Origin: Microbacterium sp. MYb45
GTDB lineage: Bacteria; Actinomycetota; Actinomycetes; Actinomycetales; Microbacteriaceae
DNA length: 64,000 nt
Direction: 5' to 3'
Assembly (NCBI RefSeq): GCF_002979655.1
Contig: NZ_PCPG01000007.1
Location: forward strand, 82,890-146,889
This document shows, in pieces, positions 47,250-55,275 of this stretch (the first letter of the stretch is position 1; each line of letters starts with the position of its first letter). The position numbers and the translations under genes are program-made. The notes under the pieces are model-generated. The model saw nothing but the letters and a program-made list of their open reading frames with translations. It was not told the DNA's origin and did not search any database.

Positions 47250-47375
47250 CTACGTCAGCGCGAGAATCCCGATGATGACGCCCGCGGCGAATCCCCGCAG
47301 GAAGTCCTCGCCGTCGTTCAGCGCTTCCATGGCCTCGAGTTCGGTGAACTCGAGCTTCGGCATCGTGGCCTGCAT
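47250..47375 (-). CDS. mpaA2: Daptide-type RiPP precursor peptide (second)
   Basis: A 41-residue peptide. ATG 47375 follows RBS AAAGGAGG by 5 nt. The leader contains LEFTELEAMEAL (residues 8-19), an acidic NDGED stretch, and then the hydrophobic core FLRGFAAG-VIIGILALT ending in Thr before TAG. It lacks the Pro after the EA motif and has an Arg in the core, making it the most divergent of the three; it may give a differently charged product. Confidence 0.88.
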   Translation of the reverse strand: MQATMPKLEFTELEAMEALNDGEDFLRGFAAGVIIGILALT

Positions 47376-47417
47376 ATTTCCTCCTTTCGTTTCGTCACCC
47401 TCATCGGGTCGACGAGA

Positions 47418-47552
47418 TCACGTCGCTGCGGCTGCGCCGATTCCGATGAGTATCAGTGCGCCGATCGCGCCCTCATAGAAGCTCTCCCAGCTGGGGGCTT
47501 CCATTTCGTCGAGTTCTTGAAAGCAGATCTGCCTTTCAACACCGTTGTTCAT
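47418..47552 (-). CDS. mpaA1: Daptide-type RiPP precursor peptide (first)
   Basis: A 44-residue peptide. ATG 47552 lies inside the last codons of mpaC and has a near-perfect RBS AGGAGGTG. The leader has CFQELDEMEAP (residues 10-20), then SWESFYEG, then a glycine/alanine-rich hydrophobic segment AIGALILIGIGAAAAT ending in Thr. It shares the F-x-E-L-[DE] leader motif and the Thr end with the other two. A Cys at position 10 lies in the leader. Confidence 0.9.
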   Translation of the reverse strand: MNNGVERQICFQELDEMEAPSWESFYEGAIGALILIGIGAAAAT

Positions 47553-48744
47553 TGAATTCACCTCCTTCATGTCGAACGTGAGAGGTTGGCATGGGGGTGC
47601 CAACGGGCTGAGCGTTCCAGCACGAATCGCGGAGCACATCACGGAAGTCCGCCGCGAGAAGTCCGCGAAGCATCGGTTGGCGATGCCCCCACGCTTTCTC
47701 GGTGGCCGTGGAGATGCGACCGATCTCGTCAGCCGTCGGCTTCGCCGGGCACGGGATTCCCCACCCGTCGACGAGCGCAGCCGCGCCGGCGGGCGGATCG
47801 AGAGGCAACCCGGTCCCGGCGGTGACCCCGGCCCAGAAATCCTGGAGGCTCTCACGATCCCCCCAGCGTGACTCACCCGAGCAGATTCGCCGCCACACGG
47901 CAGCGATGATGCCAGCCGTTGCGACCATCTTGCGAACCCCGAGCACGAACGCGACTTCGTTCGCCAGGTACCAATGACGGGCGCCGTAGGGGTCGGGGCC
48001 CCTGAGCGCTGCGGTGCGCTGGGTCGCTGCGCTCAGACGCGCGACGCGCAACCTTCCCGTGGGGGAACCCGAGTGACGAGCGGCGGTCTCGAGGAGTGCC
48101 CTACCGAGCGTGACGGCGTCGCTTTTCGCCCTCGCACTCCTTCCCGGACTCGTCGACGCCCCTGCCAGGCGAAGGAACGCCTCCAGCGCTCCCTCCCTGA
48201 CCGAAGTCGGCCGGAGGGTGACCGAATTGCAGGGATCGATGATGGCGTGACGCGGCCTCAGGGAGCGCCCGACGATGAGGCGATTGCCGTGTTCGTTTCT
48301 GAGGATGGCGACACTGTTCGTCTCCGACGAGGTGCCGAGCGTAGTCGGCATGGTGACGATGTCGACGGGCGGCGGAGCATCGGGCAGGAATGTCAGTGGC
48401 GCCCTCGACGCATGTTCGACGGCGTAGTCGAACACCCGCCCATTGGCGAGCGCGAGCGCGGCGAGCTTGCTGGCGTCGAGTACGCTCCCTCCACCGACTG
48501 CCACGATGACGCGTGGAGGGCGGCGAACGATCTCGCGCGCGATAGCTACCACCGTCGTGACGTCTGAGGCGAGTGCGTCGATGTCGATCATCCTGGCGTT
48601 GCAGTCGTCCAGGAAGGGAACCGTGACGGCCGCATCAGCGATCACCAAGGTCTCCCGTCCCGCCGTGAGGCGCCCCACCGTCTCCCGTGCGATCCCGCTT
48701 CCGTGCCATAGCGTGGGAACGCGCCCCGCAAAGCCTCTATTCAT
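47536..48744 (-). CDS. mpaC: Daptide-type oxidative decarboxylase (iron-ADH fold)
   Basis: A 402-residue protein of the iron-containing alcohol dehydrogenase / dehydroquinate synthase fold. The NAD-binding VAVGGGSVLDASKLAAL (residues 82-98) and MPTTLGTSSETNSVAI are clear. In daptides this enzyme, helped by MpaB, oxidatively decarboxylates the C-terminal Thr. By eye the Asp/His metal ligands of the family are missing: the region after LRPTS reads REGALEAFLRLAG, and the later His positions are Leu/Val. ATG 48744 overlaps the aminotransferase stop (ATGA); its 3' end overlaps the first precursor by 17 nt. Confidence 0.85.
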   Translation of the reverse strand: MNRGFAGRVPTLWHGSGIARETVGRLTAGRETLVIADAAVTVPFLDDCNARMIDIDALASDVTTVVAIAREIVRRPPRVIVAVGGGSVLDASKLAALALANGRVFDYAVEHASRAPLTFLPDAPPPVDIVTMPTTLGTSSETNSVAILRNEHGNRLIVGRSLRPRHAIIDPCNSVTLRPTSVREGALEAFLRLAGASTSPGRSARAKSDAVTLGRALLETAARHSGSPTGRLRVARLSAATQRTAALRGPDPYGARHWYLANEVAFVLGVRKMVATAGIIAAVWRRICSGESRWGDRESLQDFWAGVTAGTGLPLDPPAGAAALVDGWGIPCPAKPTADEIGRISTATEKAWGHRQPMLRGLLAADFRDVLRDSCWNAQPVGTPMPTSHVRHEGGEFNEQRC

Positions 48745-50000
48745 GCGGAGATCTCCCGTGACTGCGCCACACCCGCACGCACCGCCGTATCCATTTCCAC
48801 GAGTTCCCCGGGGGTGAACCCGTACGCCGGAATCAGTTCGATGGAGCTCGGCCCCGGCTGCACAAGGACGCCGTTCGCTGCGACCGCGGAGACGACGCGA
48901 AGAACCTCGGGACCGGAGAGCGGATTCCCATCCTGGTCGCAGAGTTCCAACCCGAGAAAGCAGCCGCGTCCCGTGACCCCGGTGACGATGCCGTCCGACA
49001 CCAATCGTGTCGTGAGCTGTGACAACTCGTCTGCCAGTGACATGGTCACCGATTCCACGTCGATGCGGTGCAGCTCCTCGATGACGGCGACGATCGCCGC
49101 CGAACACCCTGGTGTCCCCGCCTGCGTCTCGCCGTGGATGAACGTCCAGCCTCCTCGGACGAACTCGGAGGCCACACGGTGCCCGACAAGGAGTGCTGCG
49201 GCGCCCATCGCGCCGTTCGTCAGTGCTTTCGAGAGGATGAGGACGTCGGGTGCGGCCGCCCAGCGGTCGGTAGCGAACATCGTCCCGGTGCGGCCGAATC
49301 CCGTCGCGACCTCATCAGCGACGATCAGAAACCCGTACTCCTCCCTCAAAGCGAGAAGACGGTGCACGAAGGCATCTGAGAGCGCGTACGCGCCGCTGCC
49401 CAGGACGGGCTCGACGACGACCGAGGCCACCCGCGACCCTTCGCGTGAGAGCAGTGTCGCCAGCTCCTCCCCGTCATCGCTGTGCGACACGTGCCTCACC
49501 GATCTGCGATCGACCGAATAGACCGCTTGGTGGAGTTCATCGCCACTCAGTGCATGGCTGCCGTACATGGTGCCGTGATAGCTACCCTTCAGTCCGACGA
49601 CGAGCGATCGGGACCCGGAGCCCTTCTGCACCCAGTACTGTCGCGCCAGCTTCACGGCGGCATCGTTCGCTGCCCCGCCCGACGTCGAGAAGATGACACG
49701 GCGGTATCTGCTCGGTTTCGCCAGTTCGATGAGAGCCTCCGCCGCGATTTCCGCATACCTGTGCGGCGCTCTGAACAGGGACAGGTACGAGGCATCATGT
49801 GTCGCTCTGCTCACCGCTTCGGTCACCGCAGCGTTGCCGAAGCCGAGGGGGACATTCCACAGCCCGCTCGTCGCACAGAGGCGCGTGGATCCGTCAGCGA
49901 ACTCGATGCGGTTTCCTGACGCGCCGACGGCCACTCGGTCAGGTGCGAAGGTGACGTCGGCCGGGAGCATCGAGGTCCACAGCGCGTGCGGGTCGGTCAT
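48741..50000 (-). CDS. mpaD: Daptide-type class III aminotransferase
   Basis: A 419-residue PLP enzyme of aminotransferase class III. Landmarks are FSTSGGAANDAAVKLAR, the aromatic YHGTMYGSHA, VVEPVLGSG, the PLP-ring Asp in VADEVATGFGRTG (Asp229) and the Schiff-base Lys258 in LILSKALTNGAMGAAA. In daptides MpaD transaminates the ketone left after Thr decarboxylation. ATG 50000 overlaps the upstream recognition-protein stop (ATGA). Confidence 0.9.
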   Translation of the reverse strand: MTDPHALWTSMLPADVTFAPDRVAVGASGNRIEFADGSTRLCATSGLWNVPLGFGNAAVTEAVSRATHDASYLSLFRAPHRYAEIAAEALIELAKPSRYRRVIFSTSGGAANDAAVKLARQYWVQKGSGSRSLVVGLKGSYHGTMYGSHALSGDELHQAVYSVDRRSVRHVSHSDDGEELATLLSREGSRVASVVVEPVLGSGAYALSDAFVHRLLALREEYGFLIVADEVATGFGRTGTMFATDRWAAAPDVLILSKALTNGAMGAAALLVGHRVASEFVRGGWTFIHGETQAGTPGCSAAIVAVIEELHRIDVESVTMSLADELSQLTTRLVSDGIVTGVTGRGCFLGLELCDQDGNPLSGPEVLRVVSAVAANGVLVQPGPSSIELIPAYGFTPGELVEMDTAVRAGVAQSREISA

Positions 50001-51049
50001 GCGTCGACTCCCGTGGGGCGTGGTGCGGCGGCAGCGCGTCTGCCGGAGTGGATGCCGAGAGCGGCGAGGGCTGCACGGCACAGGGTCTCCGCTTCCGAGA
50101 CAGAGATGCCGAGTTTTCGCGCCACCCGCTCAGCCGCGAGGGCGAGCGTGCTGGAAGTCTGGGCGACGGCGACCACCGTGGCAGTCATCGGCGACAGCAG
50201 CTGGCGACGCAGTGTGGTGGGGTCGGCCAGTAGGAAACCGTCTCCCGTCTCGAGCAGGAATGGATCGCGGATGGGCGGTTCGGCATCGGAGAGGTTGTCG
50301 TCGACCAGGGACCAGCCGAACCCCGTGATTCTCGCCGCACCGTTGGCAAGCCGGAGCATCTTCATGAGATCCGTCGCCTGGAGGTATCGACCGATCCACT
50401 CCCGATTCGCGAGGTCGGCGAGGAGCACATCTCTGGGCGCGATGTCGTGCCACGCGGCGACACCCGGAAGCGGGATCGTGAGCACCGCCGGCAGGTCATC
50501 GACATTGCCGATGTCGGCGCCGCGCACACCGATGCTCACTCTGCCATCGGAACTCAAGCGGATGGCGCTCGGAGTCTCCAGTCCGCGGGGGTCGGCAAGC
50601 GCTCTGCGGTCCGCGAGAAGAATCCGGGGGTCGAGCAGAGTCGAGGGAAAGATGCCCGTCCGTCGGGCGAGTTCAGCGTCATCGAGGAAGGCGCGCCAGC
50701 TCGACTCATCGAAGAAGCACACCGCAGTGGGGCCGACGATCTGAACGAACTCCGCAGCCGAATAGTCCTGGAGTTCGACTCCACGTTCTCCGAAGAACAG
50801 CTCGTCTCCGAGGTCGCGCAGTGCGCCGTTGTAATGGACGGCCGTGGCAGGTCCTCTGTACGGATCGCTTCCTGTCGGCAACAGCATGACGTCGTCCTTA
50901 CTGGTCACCGCGTCCAGGTTCCGTGCCGAGGCTCCGACATCCACGAGGTACACCCGCGTGTGCTGATCGCGCACTCCGGTGATCCATTCACGCAGTGCCC
51001 GGGCTCCGACGCGTTCGATATCGACCGACCCTTCTTCGTCGCGCGTCAT
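49997..51049 (-). CDS. mpaB2: MpaB-like RiPP recognition/accessory protein, second copy
   Basis: A 350-residue protein with no enzymatic motif. It is a diverged paralogue of the gene upstream: shared blocks include VELQDY (residues 91-96), WIGRYLQ (218-224), ITGFGWSLV (241-249) and the PFLLETGDGFLLAD start of a C-terminal winged-helix, RRE-like domain (about 262-335). In the characterised daptide pathway MpaB uses a C-terminal RRE to deliver precursor to the decarboxylase. ATG 51049 overlaps the upstream stop (ATGA). Whether both copies act together is unknown. Confidence 0.78.
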   Translation of the reverse strand: MTRDEEGSVDIERVGARALREWITGVRDQHTRVYLVDVGASARNLDAVTSKDDVMLLPTGSDPYRGPATAVHYNGALRDLGDELFFGERGVELQDYSAAEFVQIVGPTAVCFFDESSWRAFLDDAELARRTGIFPSTLLDPRILLADRRALADPRGLETPSAIRLSSDGRVSIGVRGADIGNVDDLPAVLTIPLPGVAAWHDIAPRDVLLADLANREWIGRYLQATDLMKMLRLANGAARITGFGWSLVDDNLSDAEPPIRDPFLLETGDGFLLADPTTLRRQLLSPMTATVVAVAQTSSTLALAAERVARKLGISVSEAETLCRAALAALGIHSGRRAAAAPRPTGVDA

Positions 51050-52110
51050 GACCCGTGCCGCCGGTAGCCGGTGACGTCGAATCCCGTCGCCGCAAACCTG
51101 TCCTGCAGCGCACGCACCAGCGGAGCGACCCTGCTCACCCGCGTGCCGAGTTCGGTGGCGAGCAGTGCCGTCGCCTCAAACTCCTCCGAGGTCGCGATCA
51201 GGCATTCCGCAGCCCTCGCGGAATCGACTCCGCGTCGGAGACGTCTGTGGCTCACTCGATCAACCAGGATGTACTCCTCGCCGTCCCCTGTAACGAGGAA
51301 GGGTGCATCGGCAGCCAGTATCGAGGGATATGCCCCACCCTCGTCGAGCACCGCGACAAGGTGGCGGCCGAATCCGGAGATGGCAGCACGAGGCGGTGCG
51401 CCCTCCCACCCTCGCATCAGATCGAGAGCCACCAGATACCGCCCGAACCACGGGCGGTCGTCGAGGTCCGCCTCGAGGACGCGAGGGTCGACGACCCCGG
51501 CAAACGAGCGCCCTCGCCCTGCTCCCGCCGCGGCCGTCGCCTCGATATCGGCCCGTTCATCGCCCACGCTCCCGAGCAGAAGCCCGTCAGGCCCGTCTCG
51601 ATACTCCCCATGACGCGTGACGTGGACCCGACCGATTGAGTCGCCGATGAGGTCCGCCGCGAGAGAGGAGGCCCAGGAATCCAACAGCACTTCCGTGTTC
51701 AGTAGCTGACCCACGAAGACGCCGGAGTTCCGCGCCGTGTCGGCATCGCTCAGGAAGGCGGCGATCCCCGCTGCCGAGAACTGCCGGACGACGGTCGGAC
51801 CGGCGAAGGTGGTGAAGGGAACAGCGACGTAGTCCTGCAGTTCGAAGGTGTGGCGCCCGCCGAGGGTGATCTCATCGCCGGGTTCGAGGAAGGAACCGTC
51901 GTACGCGATGGTCCGCGGATCGGGATGTCGTATGGGGGCGATCACGATGTCGCAGGGCTCCGCCGCGTGCAGCACCTCCTCGATGTGGTCTCCGGATTCG
52001 AGGAAGAACACGGCGCCCTCGACGATTCCCCGCCTTCCGCTGACGTACTGCTCGAAAGCAGTGGCCGTGCGGTGGCTCGGCCGTGATGCCGTGGTCGCGC
52101 TGTCCTGCAT
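51046..52110 (-). CDS. mpaB: MpaB-like RiPP recognition/accessory protein, first copy
   Basis: A 354-residue soluble protein, first gene of the cluster. It has no catalytic motif; the C-terminal 85 residues (from DAPFLVTGDGEEYILVD) resemble an RRE (PqqD-like) winged helix, and the body shares FELQDY, WFGRYLV and ISGFGRHLV with the next gene. It matches the daptide accessory protein that hands the precursor to the decarboxylase. ATG 52110 is chosen for its GGGGGAG ribosome-binding site; the frame extends to an earlier ATG at 52146. Confidence 0.8.
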   Translation of the reverse strand: MQDSATTASRPSHRTATAFEQYVSGRRGIVEGAVFFLESGDHIEEVLHAAEPCDIVIAPIRHPDPRTIAYDGSFLEPGDEITLGGRHTFELQDYVAVPFTTFAGPTVVRQFSAAGIAAFLSDADTARNSGVFVGQLLNTEVLLDSWASSLAADLIGDSIGRVHVTRHGEYRDGPDGLLLGSVGDERADIEATAAAGAGRGRSFAGVVDPRVLEADLDDRPWFGRYLVALDLMRGWEGAPPRAAISGFGRHLVAVLDEGGAYPSILAADAPFLVTGDGEEYILVDRVSHRRLRRGVDSARAAECLIATSEEFEATALLATELGTRVSRVAPLVRALQDRFAATGFDVTGYRRHGS

Positions 52111-52200
52111 ACTCTCCCCCAGACGACGAGGACCTTGATCGAACACGATCTGTCCTCATCTGAGGCTATACAGCTGACGTGTGACATGCAATATTCTGCC
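52111..52200 (-). promoter_or_regulatory. Probable promoter/operator region of the daptide-like cluster
   Basis: The cluster is read from here, and the 180-bp gap to tRNA-Ser contains no gene. On the minus strand TTGCAT (52186-52191) and TATAGC (52065+100, i.e. 52165-52170) could be -35/-10 elements with a short 15-nt spacer. A small inverted repeat CCTCATCTGAGG (52154-52165) sits just downstream of the putative -10. All assignments here are weak. Confidence 0.35.
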
Positions 52201-52290
52201 CGCGGCATCCTCGCGACCGGCCGAGGGCCGCGCGTCAAGGCTCTGTCACGCCACCCTCCCCCGATCGGATAGGATGGACAGGTTGTTCCT

Positions 52291-52378
52291 GGTGACGTGT
52301 CCGAGCGGCCGAAGGAGCACGCTTGGAAAGCGTGTGTTGTGCAAGCAACCGCGGGTTCGAATCCCGCCGTCACCGCCA
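52291..52378 (+). tRNA. tRNA-Ser (anticodon GGA)
   Basis: An 88-nt class II tRNA with encoded CCA. Acceptor GGTGACG pairs with CGTCACC; anticodon stem CACGC/GCGTG encloses TTGGAAA with anticodon GGA at 52325-52327; a long variable arm precedes GGTTCGAATCC. It reads UCC/UCU. It is followed 2 nt later by a terminator. Confidence 0.97.
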
Positions 52379-52380
52379 GA

Positions 52381-52424
52381 AACGCAAGAAGGGTCTCCGC
52401 GCCAGCGGGGGCCCTTCTTGCGTT
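52381..52424 (+). terminator. Intrinsic terminator after tRNA-Ser
   Basis: Perfect 13-bp arms AACGCAAGAAGGG (52381-52393) and CCCTTCTTGCGTT (52412-52424), followed by TCTCTC. Confidence 0.85.
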
Positions 52425-52481
52425 TCTCTCCAGTACGGGGATTCGGGGAGGAGCGAGCGCCGGGATACGCCCCCGGCTCAC

Positions 52482-53084
52482 TCAGCCGTCGAAGCGCACG
52501 CCGTAGATCTGCCCACCGGGCGCTGCGGGCAGTCGCGTCATCCCGAGCCGCTCGTAGAACGCGGCCGCTCCGGCGTTGTTCGGGTCGATCCCCAGGTGCA
52601 GTCCGCGCACCCCGCGGCGGGTCAGCTCGGCGAACAGGGTCTCCATGAGCCCGCGCCCGAGTCCCTGCCCCTGTGTCTCGGGGAGCAGATCGATGTGCAG
52701 ATGGGCGGGGTACTCGGCGGCGTTCGGCTCGATGCCCGGGGCTCGCTCGTACCCGTACTCGACCATCCGCTCCTCCCGGGTCGCGGGCTCCGCAGACCGG
52801 GGGTATCGCTCCTGCAGCCCGGGCCACCACTCGTCGCGGAACCAGGTGTAGAAAGCGTCAGTGTCGTCCGTCGCCACGATGTACCCGATGGTGCGCTCGT
52901 CGTCGCTCTCGACCACCCAGGCGAGGTCGGGATGCCGCTCGGCATAAGGAACGGCGAACAGGTCGCCCCACAGCGAGTCGTCGGAGAGGATGCCGGTCGC
53001 ATCCCCGCCCGCGTCGGCGGTCTGCACGCAGATCTCGTACAGCGCGGCACGATCGGTGGGGCGGTAGGGACGGATGCGCGACAC
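52482..53084 (-). CDS. GNAT-family N-acetyltransferase
   Basis: A 200-residue GNAT protein. The acetyl-CoA binding segment LLPETQGQGLGRGLMETLFAEL and the C-terminal NNAGAAAFYERLGMTRL are diagnostic. The DDEFYxWFRDEWWPGLQ-type insertion (read as DAFYTWFRDEWWPGL) resembles the acetyltransferase domain fused to some O-GlcNAcase-like proteins. Substrate unknown. Confidence 0.88.
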   Translation of the reverse strand: MSRIRPYRPTDRAALYEICVQTADAGGDATGILSDDSLWGDLFAVPYAERHPDLAWVVESDDERTIGYIVATDDTDAFYTWFRDEWWPGLQERYPRSAEPATREERMVEYGYERAPGIEPNAAEYPAHLHIDLLPETQGQGLGRGLMETLFAELTRRGVRGLHLGIDPNNAGAAAFYERLGMTRLPAAPGGQIYGVRFDG

Positions 53085-53112
53085 GAAGGCTCCTCTGACT
53101 GAACGGTCCGGT

Positions 53113-53742
53113 TCAGCCTATCGGCGCCTCCACCTCGGACTTCTTCTGCTGCACCCAGGGCAGCAGCCACGCCGCCAGCACGAGCACGACGCCGGCGCCG
53201 ACGAGCGCACCGCCGAGCGTGTCGGTGGCCCAGTGCACCGACAGGAATGTCCGCGAGAGCGCCATCGCCAGCACCCACAGCACACCGAGGATCGCGGTCC
53301 AGACCCGCGGGAACAGCACCCAGACCACGAGCGCGATCGTCGCCGCGTTCGCGGTGTGGCCGGATGGGAACGAGCCGTAGTCGCTCACCACCAGCATGTC
53401 CTCCGGGCGCGCTCTTCCGAAGAGCTGTTTGAGCAGCTGCACCGCACCGGCGCTCGCGGCGAAGCACACGGCCGCGAAGACCGCACCACGCCAGCGTCGT
53501 GCGAGCACGAGCACGAGGATCGCCAGCAGCGGCACCCCGAGGATCGCCACCCAGCCGCCGCCGATCCAGTCCATGACCAGCGCGAACTGCAGCAGCCAGT
53601 CACCCCGGATGCCGGCGACCGTCTCGTTCCACCAGTGGTCGAAGCCGGGCGTCTCCGGATACACGAACACCACCAGGGCACCGAGCACCGTCGCGAGCGC
53701 GAGGAGGCCCACTCCCCACCACAGCAGCATCCGCCTGTCCAT
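53113..53742 (-). CDS. PAP2-family membrane phosphatase
   Basis: A 209-residue membrane protein with six hydrophobic segments and the three phosphatase motifs KQLFGRARPED, SFPSGHTANAA and SRTFLSVHWATDTLGG. It probably removes a phosphate from a lipid phosphate or undecaprenyl diphosphate on the outer face. ATG 53742 is chosen; the longer frame overlaps the MFS gene. Confidence 0.92.
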   Translation of the reverse strand: MDRRMLLWWGVGLLALATVLGALVVFVYPETPGFDHWWNETVAGIRGDWLLQFALVMDWIGGGWVAILGVPLLAILVLVLARRWRGAVFAAVCFAASAGAVQLLKQLFGRARPEDMLVVSDYGSFPSGHTANAATIALVVWVLFPRVWTAILGVLWVLAMALSRTFLSVHWATDTLGGALVGAGVVLVLAAWLLPWVQQKKSEVEAPIG

Positions 53743-53773
53743 CGTCCCATTCTGCGGGACGAGGCCCTGCCGA

Positions 53774-55168
53774 TCAGGGATTGAGCATCCCGACGGTCCG
53801 CGGACGCACGACGAACCAGAGCGAGAGGATGCCGATGGCCGCGCAGCCGACCATGACCGAGGCCATCGTCGTCGCGGTGATCCCGGCGTCGTGGGAGAGC
53901 CATCCGACGACCGGTGAGATGAGCCCGGCGACACCGAAGTTCGTCGCGCCGATGATGGAGGCCGCGGTGCCGGCCGCTTTCCCGTGGCGGTCCAACGCCA
54001 GCACCTGCACGTTGGGGAACGTGAAACCGCAGGCGGTCATGAACACGAAGAGCGGGATGACCGTTCCCCAGAGTCCGAGCCCGAGCTGGTCGGTGACGAT
54101 GATCGCGACGCCGGCGAGCAGCAGCACGGCGGTGGAGTAGGCCATGACCCACTGCGGTCCGAACCGGGCGGCGAGACGAGACGCGGTCTGGACGCCCGCG
54201 ACGACGCCGAGCGAGTTCACGGCGAAGAGCAGGCCGTATTGCTGCGCATCGAGTCCGTGCGTGACCTGGAACAGGAACGGCGAAGCCGAGAGGTAGGAGA
54301 ACAGCCCCGAGAAGGTCATGCCGCCGATCACCAGCACACCGAGGAAGACCCGATCCGAGAGCACCGAGCGATAGCGCTGCAGCATCGTCGCGCCACCGCG
54401 GTCCTGTCGGCGGGCGACGGGCAGTGTCTCCGGGATGAACAGGATCGCCGAGGCCAGCATCACGACGCCGTAGGCGGCGAGGACGACGAAGATCCCCCGC
54501 CAGGGCATGAGAGTCAGCAGCCAGGAGCCGATGAGCGGCGCGATGACCGGGGCAACACCCGACACCAGCGCGAGACGCGAGAGCATGACCACCAGGCGGC
54601 GGCCGCCGAACAGGTCACGCACGATGGCCATGGCCACGACGCCACCGGCCGCGGCTCCCACACCCATGAGGACGCGCGCGGCGCTGAGCAGACCGAGGTC
54701 CGGAGCGAACGCCGCTCCGACGCTGGCGAGCACGTGCAGGGCGGTGACCGCGATCAGCGGCACCCGGCGGCCGACCTTGTCGCTGAGCGGACCGACGACG
54801 AGCTGCCCGAGGGCGAAGCCGATCATCGTGCCGGTGAGGGTCAGCTGGATCGCCGCAGCCGTGGTCTGGAAGTCCTCCTCCAGCACCGGGAAGGCGGGGA
54901 GGTAGAGGTCGATCGTGAACGGCCCGAGCGCCGTGAGCGCGCCGAGCAGGATGATGTACAGCGTCCGGCGACCGAGGGAGATCGCATCCCCCGGGTGCAG
55001 CATGATGGGCGCCGTCGCCGGGTTCGCGCCGAGGGTGCGGATGGCGCCGGTCGCGGTGGAGGTGCGGATGCTGCCGGTGGCGGTGCGCTCGGGCTCTGCG
55101 GCCGGAGCAGTCTCCGATGCATCGGGTCGCGAGGTGGAGATGGAGTCAGTGCGGGGAGCGTCGGACAC
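53774..55168 (-). CDS. Bcr/CflA-family MFS multidrug exporter
   Basis: A 464-residue transporter with about 12 helices. It matches drug-resistance MFS proteins of the Bcr/CflA type: LGALTALGPFTIDLYLPAFP in helix 1, GPLSDKVGRRVPL in loop 2-3, and VARVLMGVGAAAGGVV-type motif C region (AARVLMGVGAAAGGVVAMAIVRD). The first ~75 residues are a Ser/Thr/Ala-rich tail with a repeated TATGxIRT motif. GTG 55168 has RBS GGAAGG; an ATG at 55228 would add 20 residues. Confidence 0.88.
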   Translation of the reverse strand: MSDAPRTDSISTSRPDASETAPAAEPERTATGSIRTSTATGAIRTLGANPATAPIMLHPGDAISLGRRTLYIILLGALTALGPFTIDLYLPAFPVLEEDFQTTAAAIQLTLTGTMIGFALGQLVVGPLSDKVGRRVPLIAVTALHVLASVGAAFAPDLGLLSAARVLMGVGAAAGGVVAMAIVRDLFGGRRLVVMLSRLALVSGVAPVIAPLIGSWLLTLMPWRGIFVVLAAYGVVMLASAILFIPETLPVARRQDRGGATMLQRYRSVLSDRVFLGVLVIGGMTFSGLFSYLSASPFLFQVTHGLDAQQYGLLFAVNSLGVVAGVQTASRLAARFGPQWVMAYSTAVLLLAGVAIIVTDQLGLGLWGTVIPLFVFMTACGFTFPNVQVLALDRHGKAAGTAASIIGATNFGVAGLISPVVGWLSHDAGITATTMASVMVGCAAIGILSLWFVVRPRTVGMLNP

Positions 55169-55275
55169 GACGTCCTTCCAGAGTTCGGGGTGCGTGGTCG
55201 AATCGATTCGCCAGGGGAAAGAACCCATGCTACCGCCGACCCGACCCCACCCCCGCGATGGCTCCGGGTGGGAAG

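Noticed and set aside
47418..47876. Extended 152-codon frame containing the first precursor
   Set aside because: The upstream part is the mpaC coding sequence read in another frame; the strong RBS directly before ATG 47552 marks the real start.
52291..52378. tRNA-Ser as an attachment site for the daptide-like cluster
   Set aside because: The cluster lies on the 5' side of the tRNA, and I see no copy of the tRNA 3' end near 42300 and no integrase gene.
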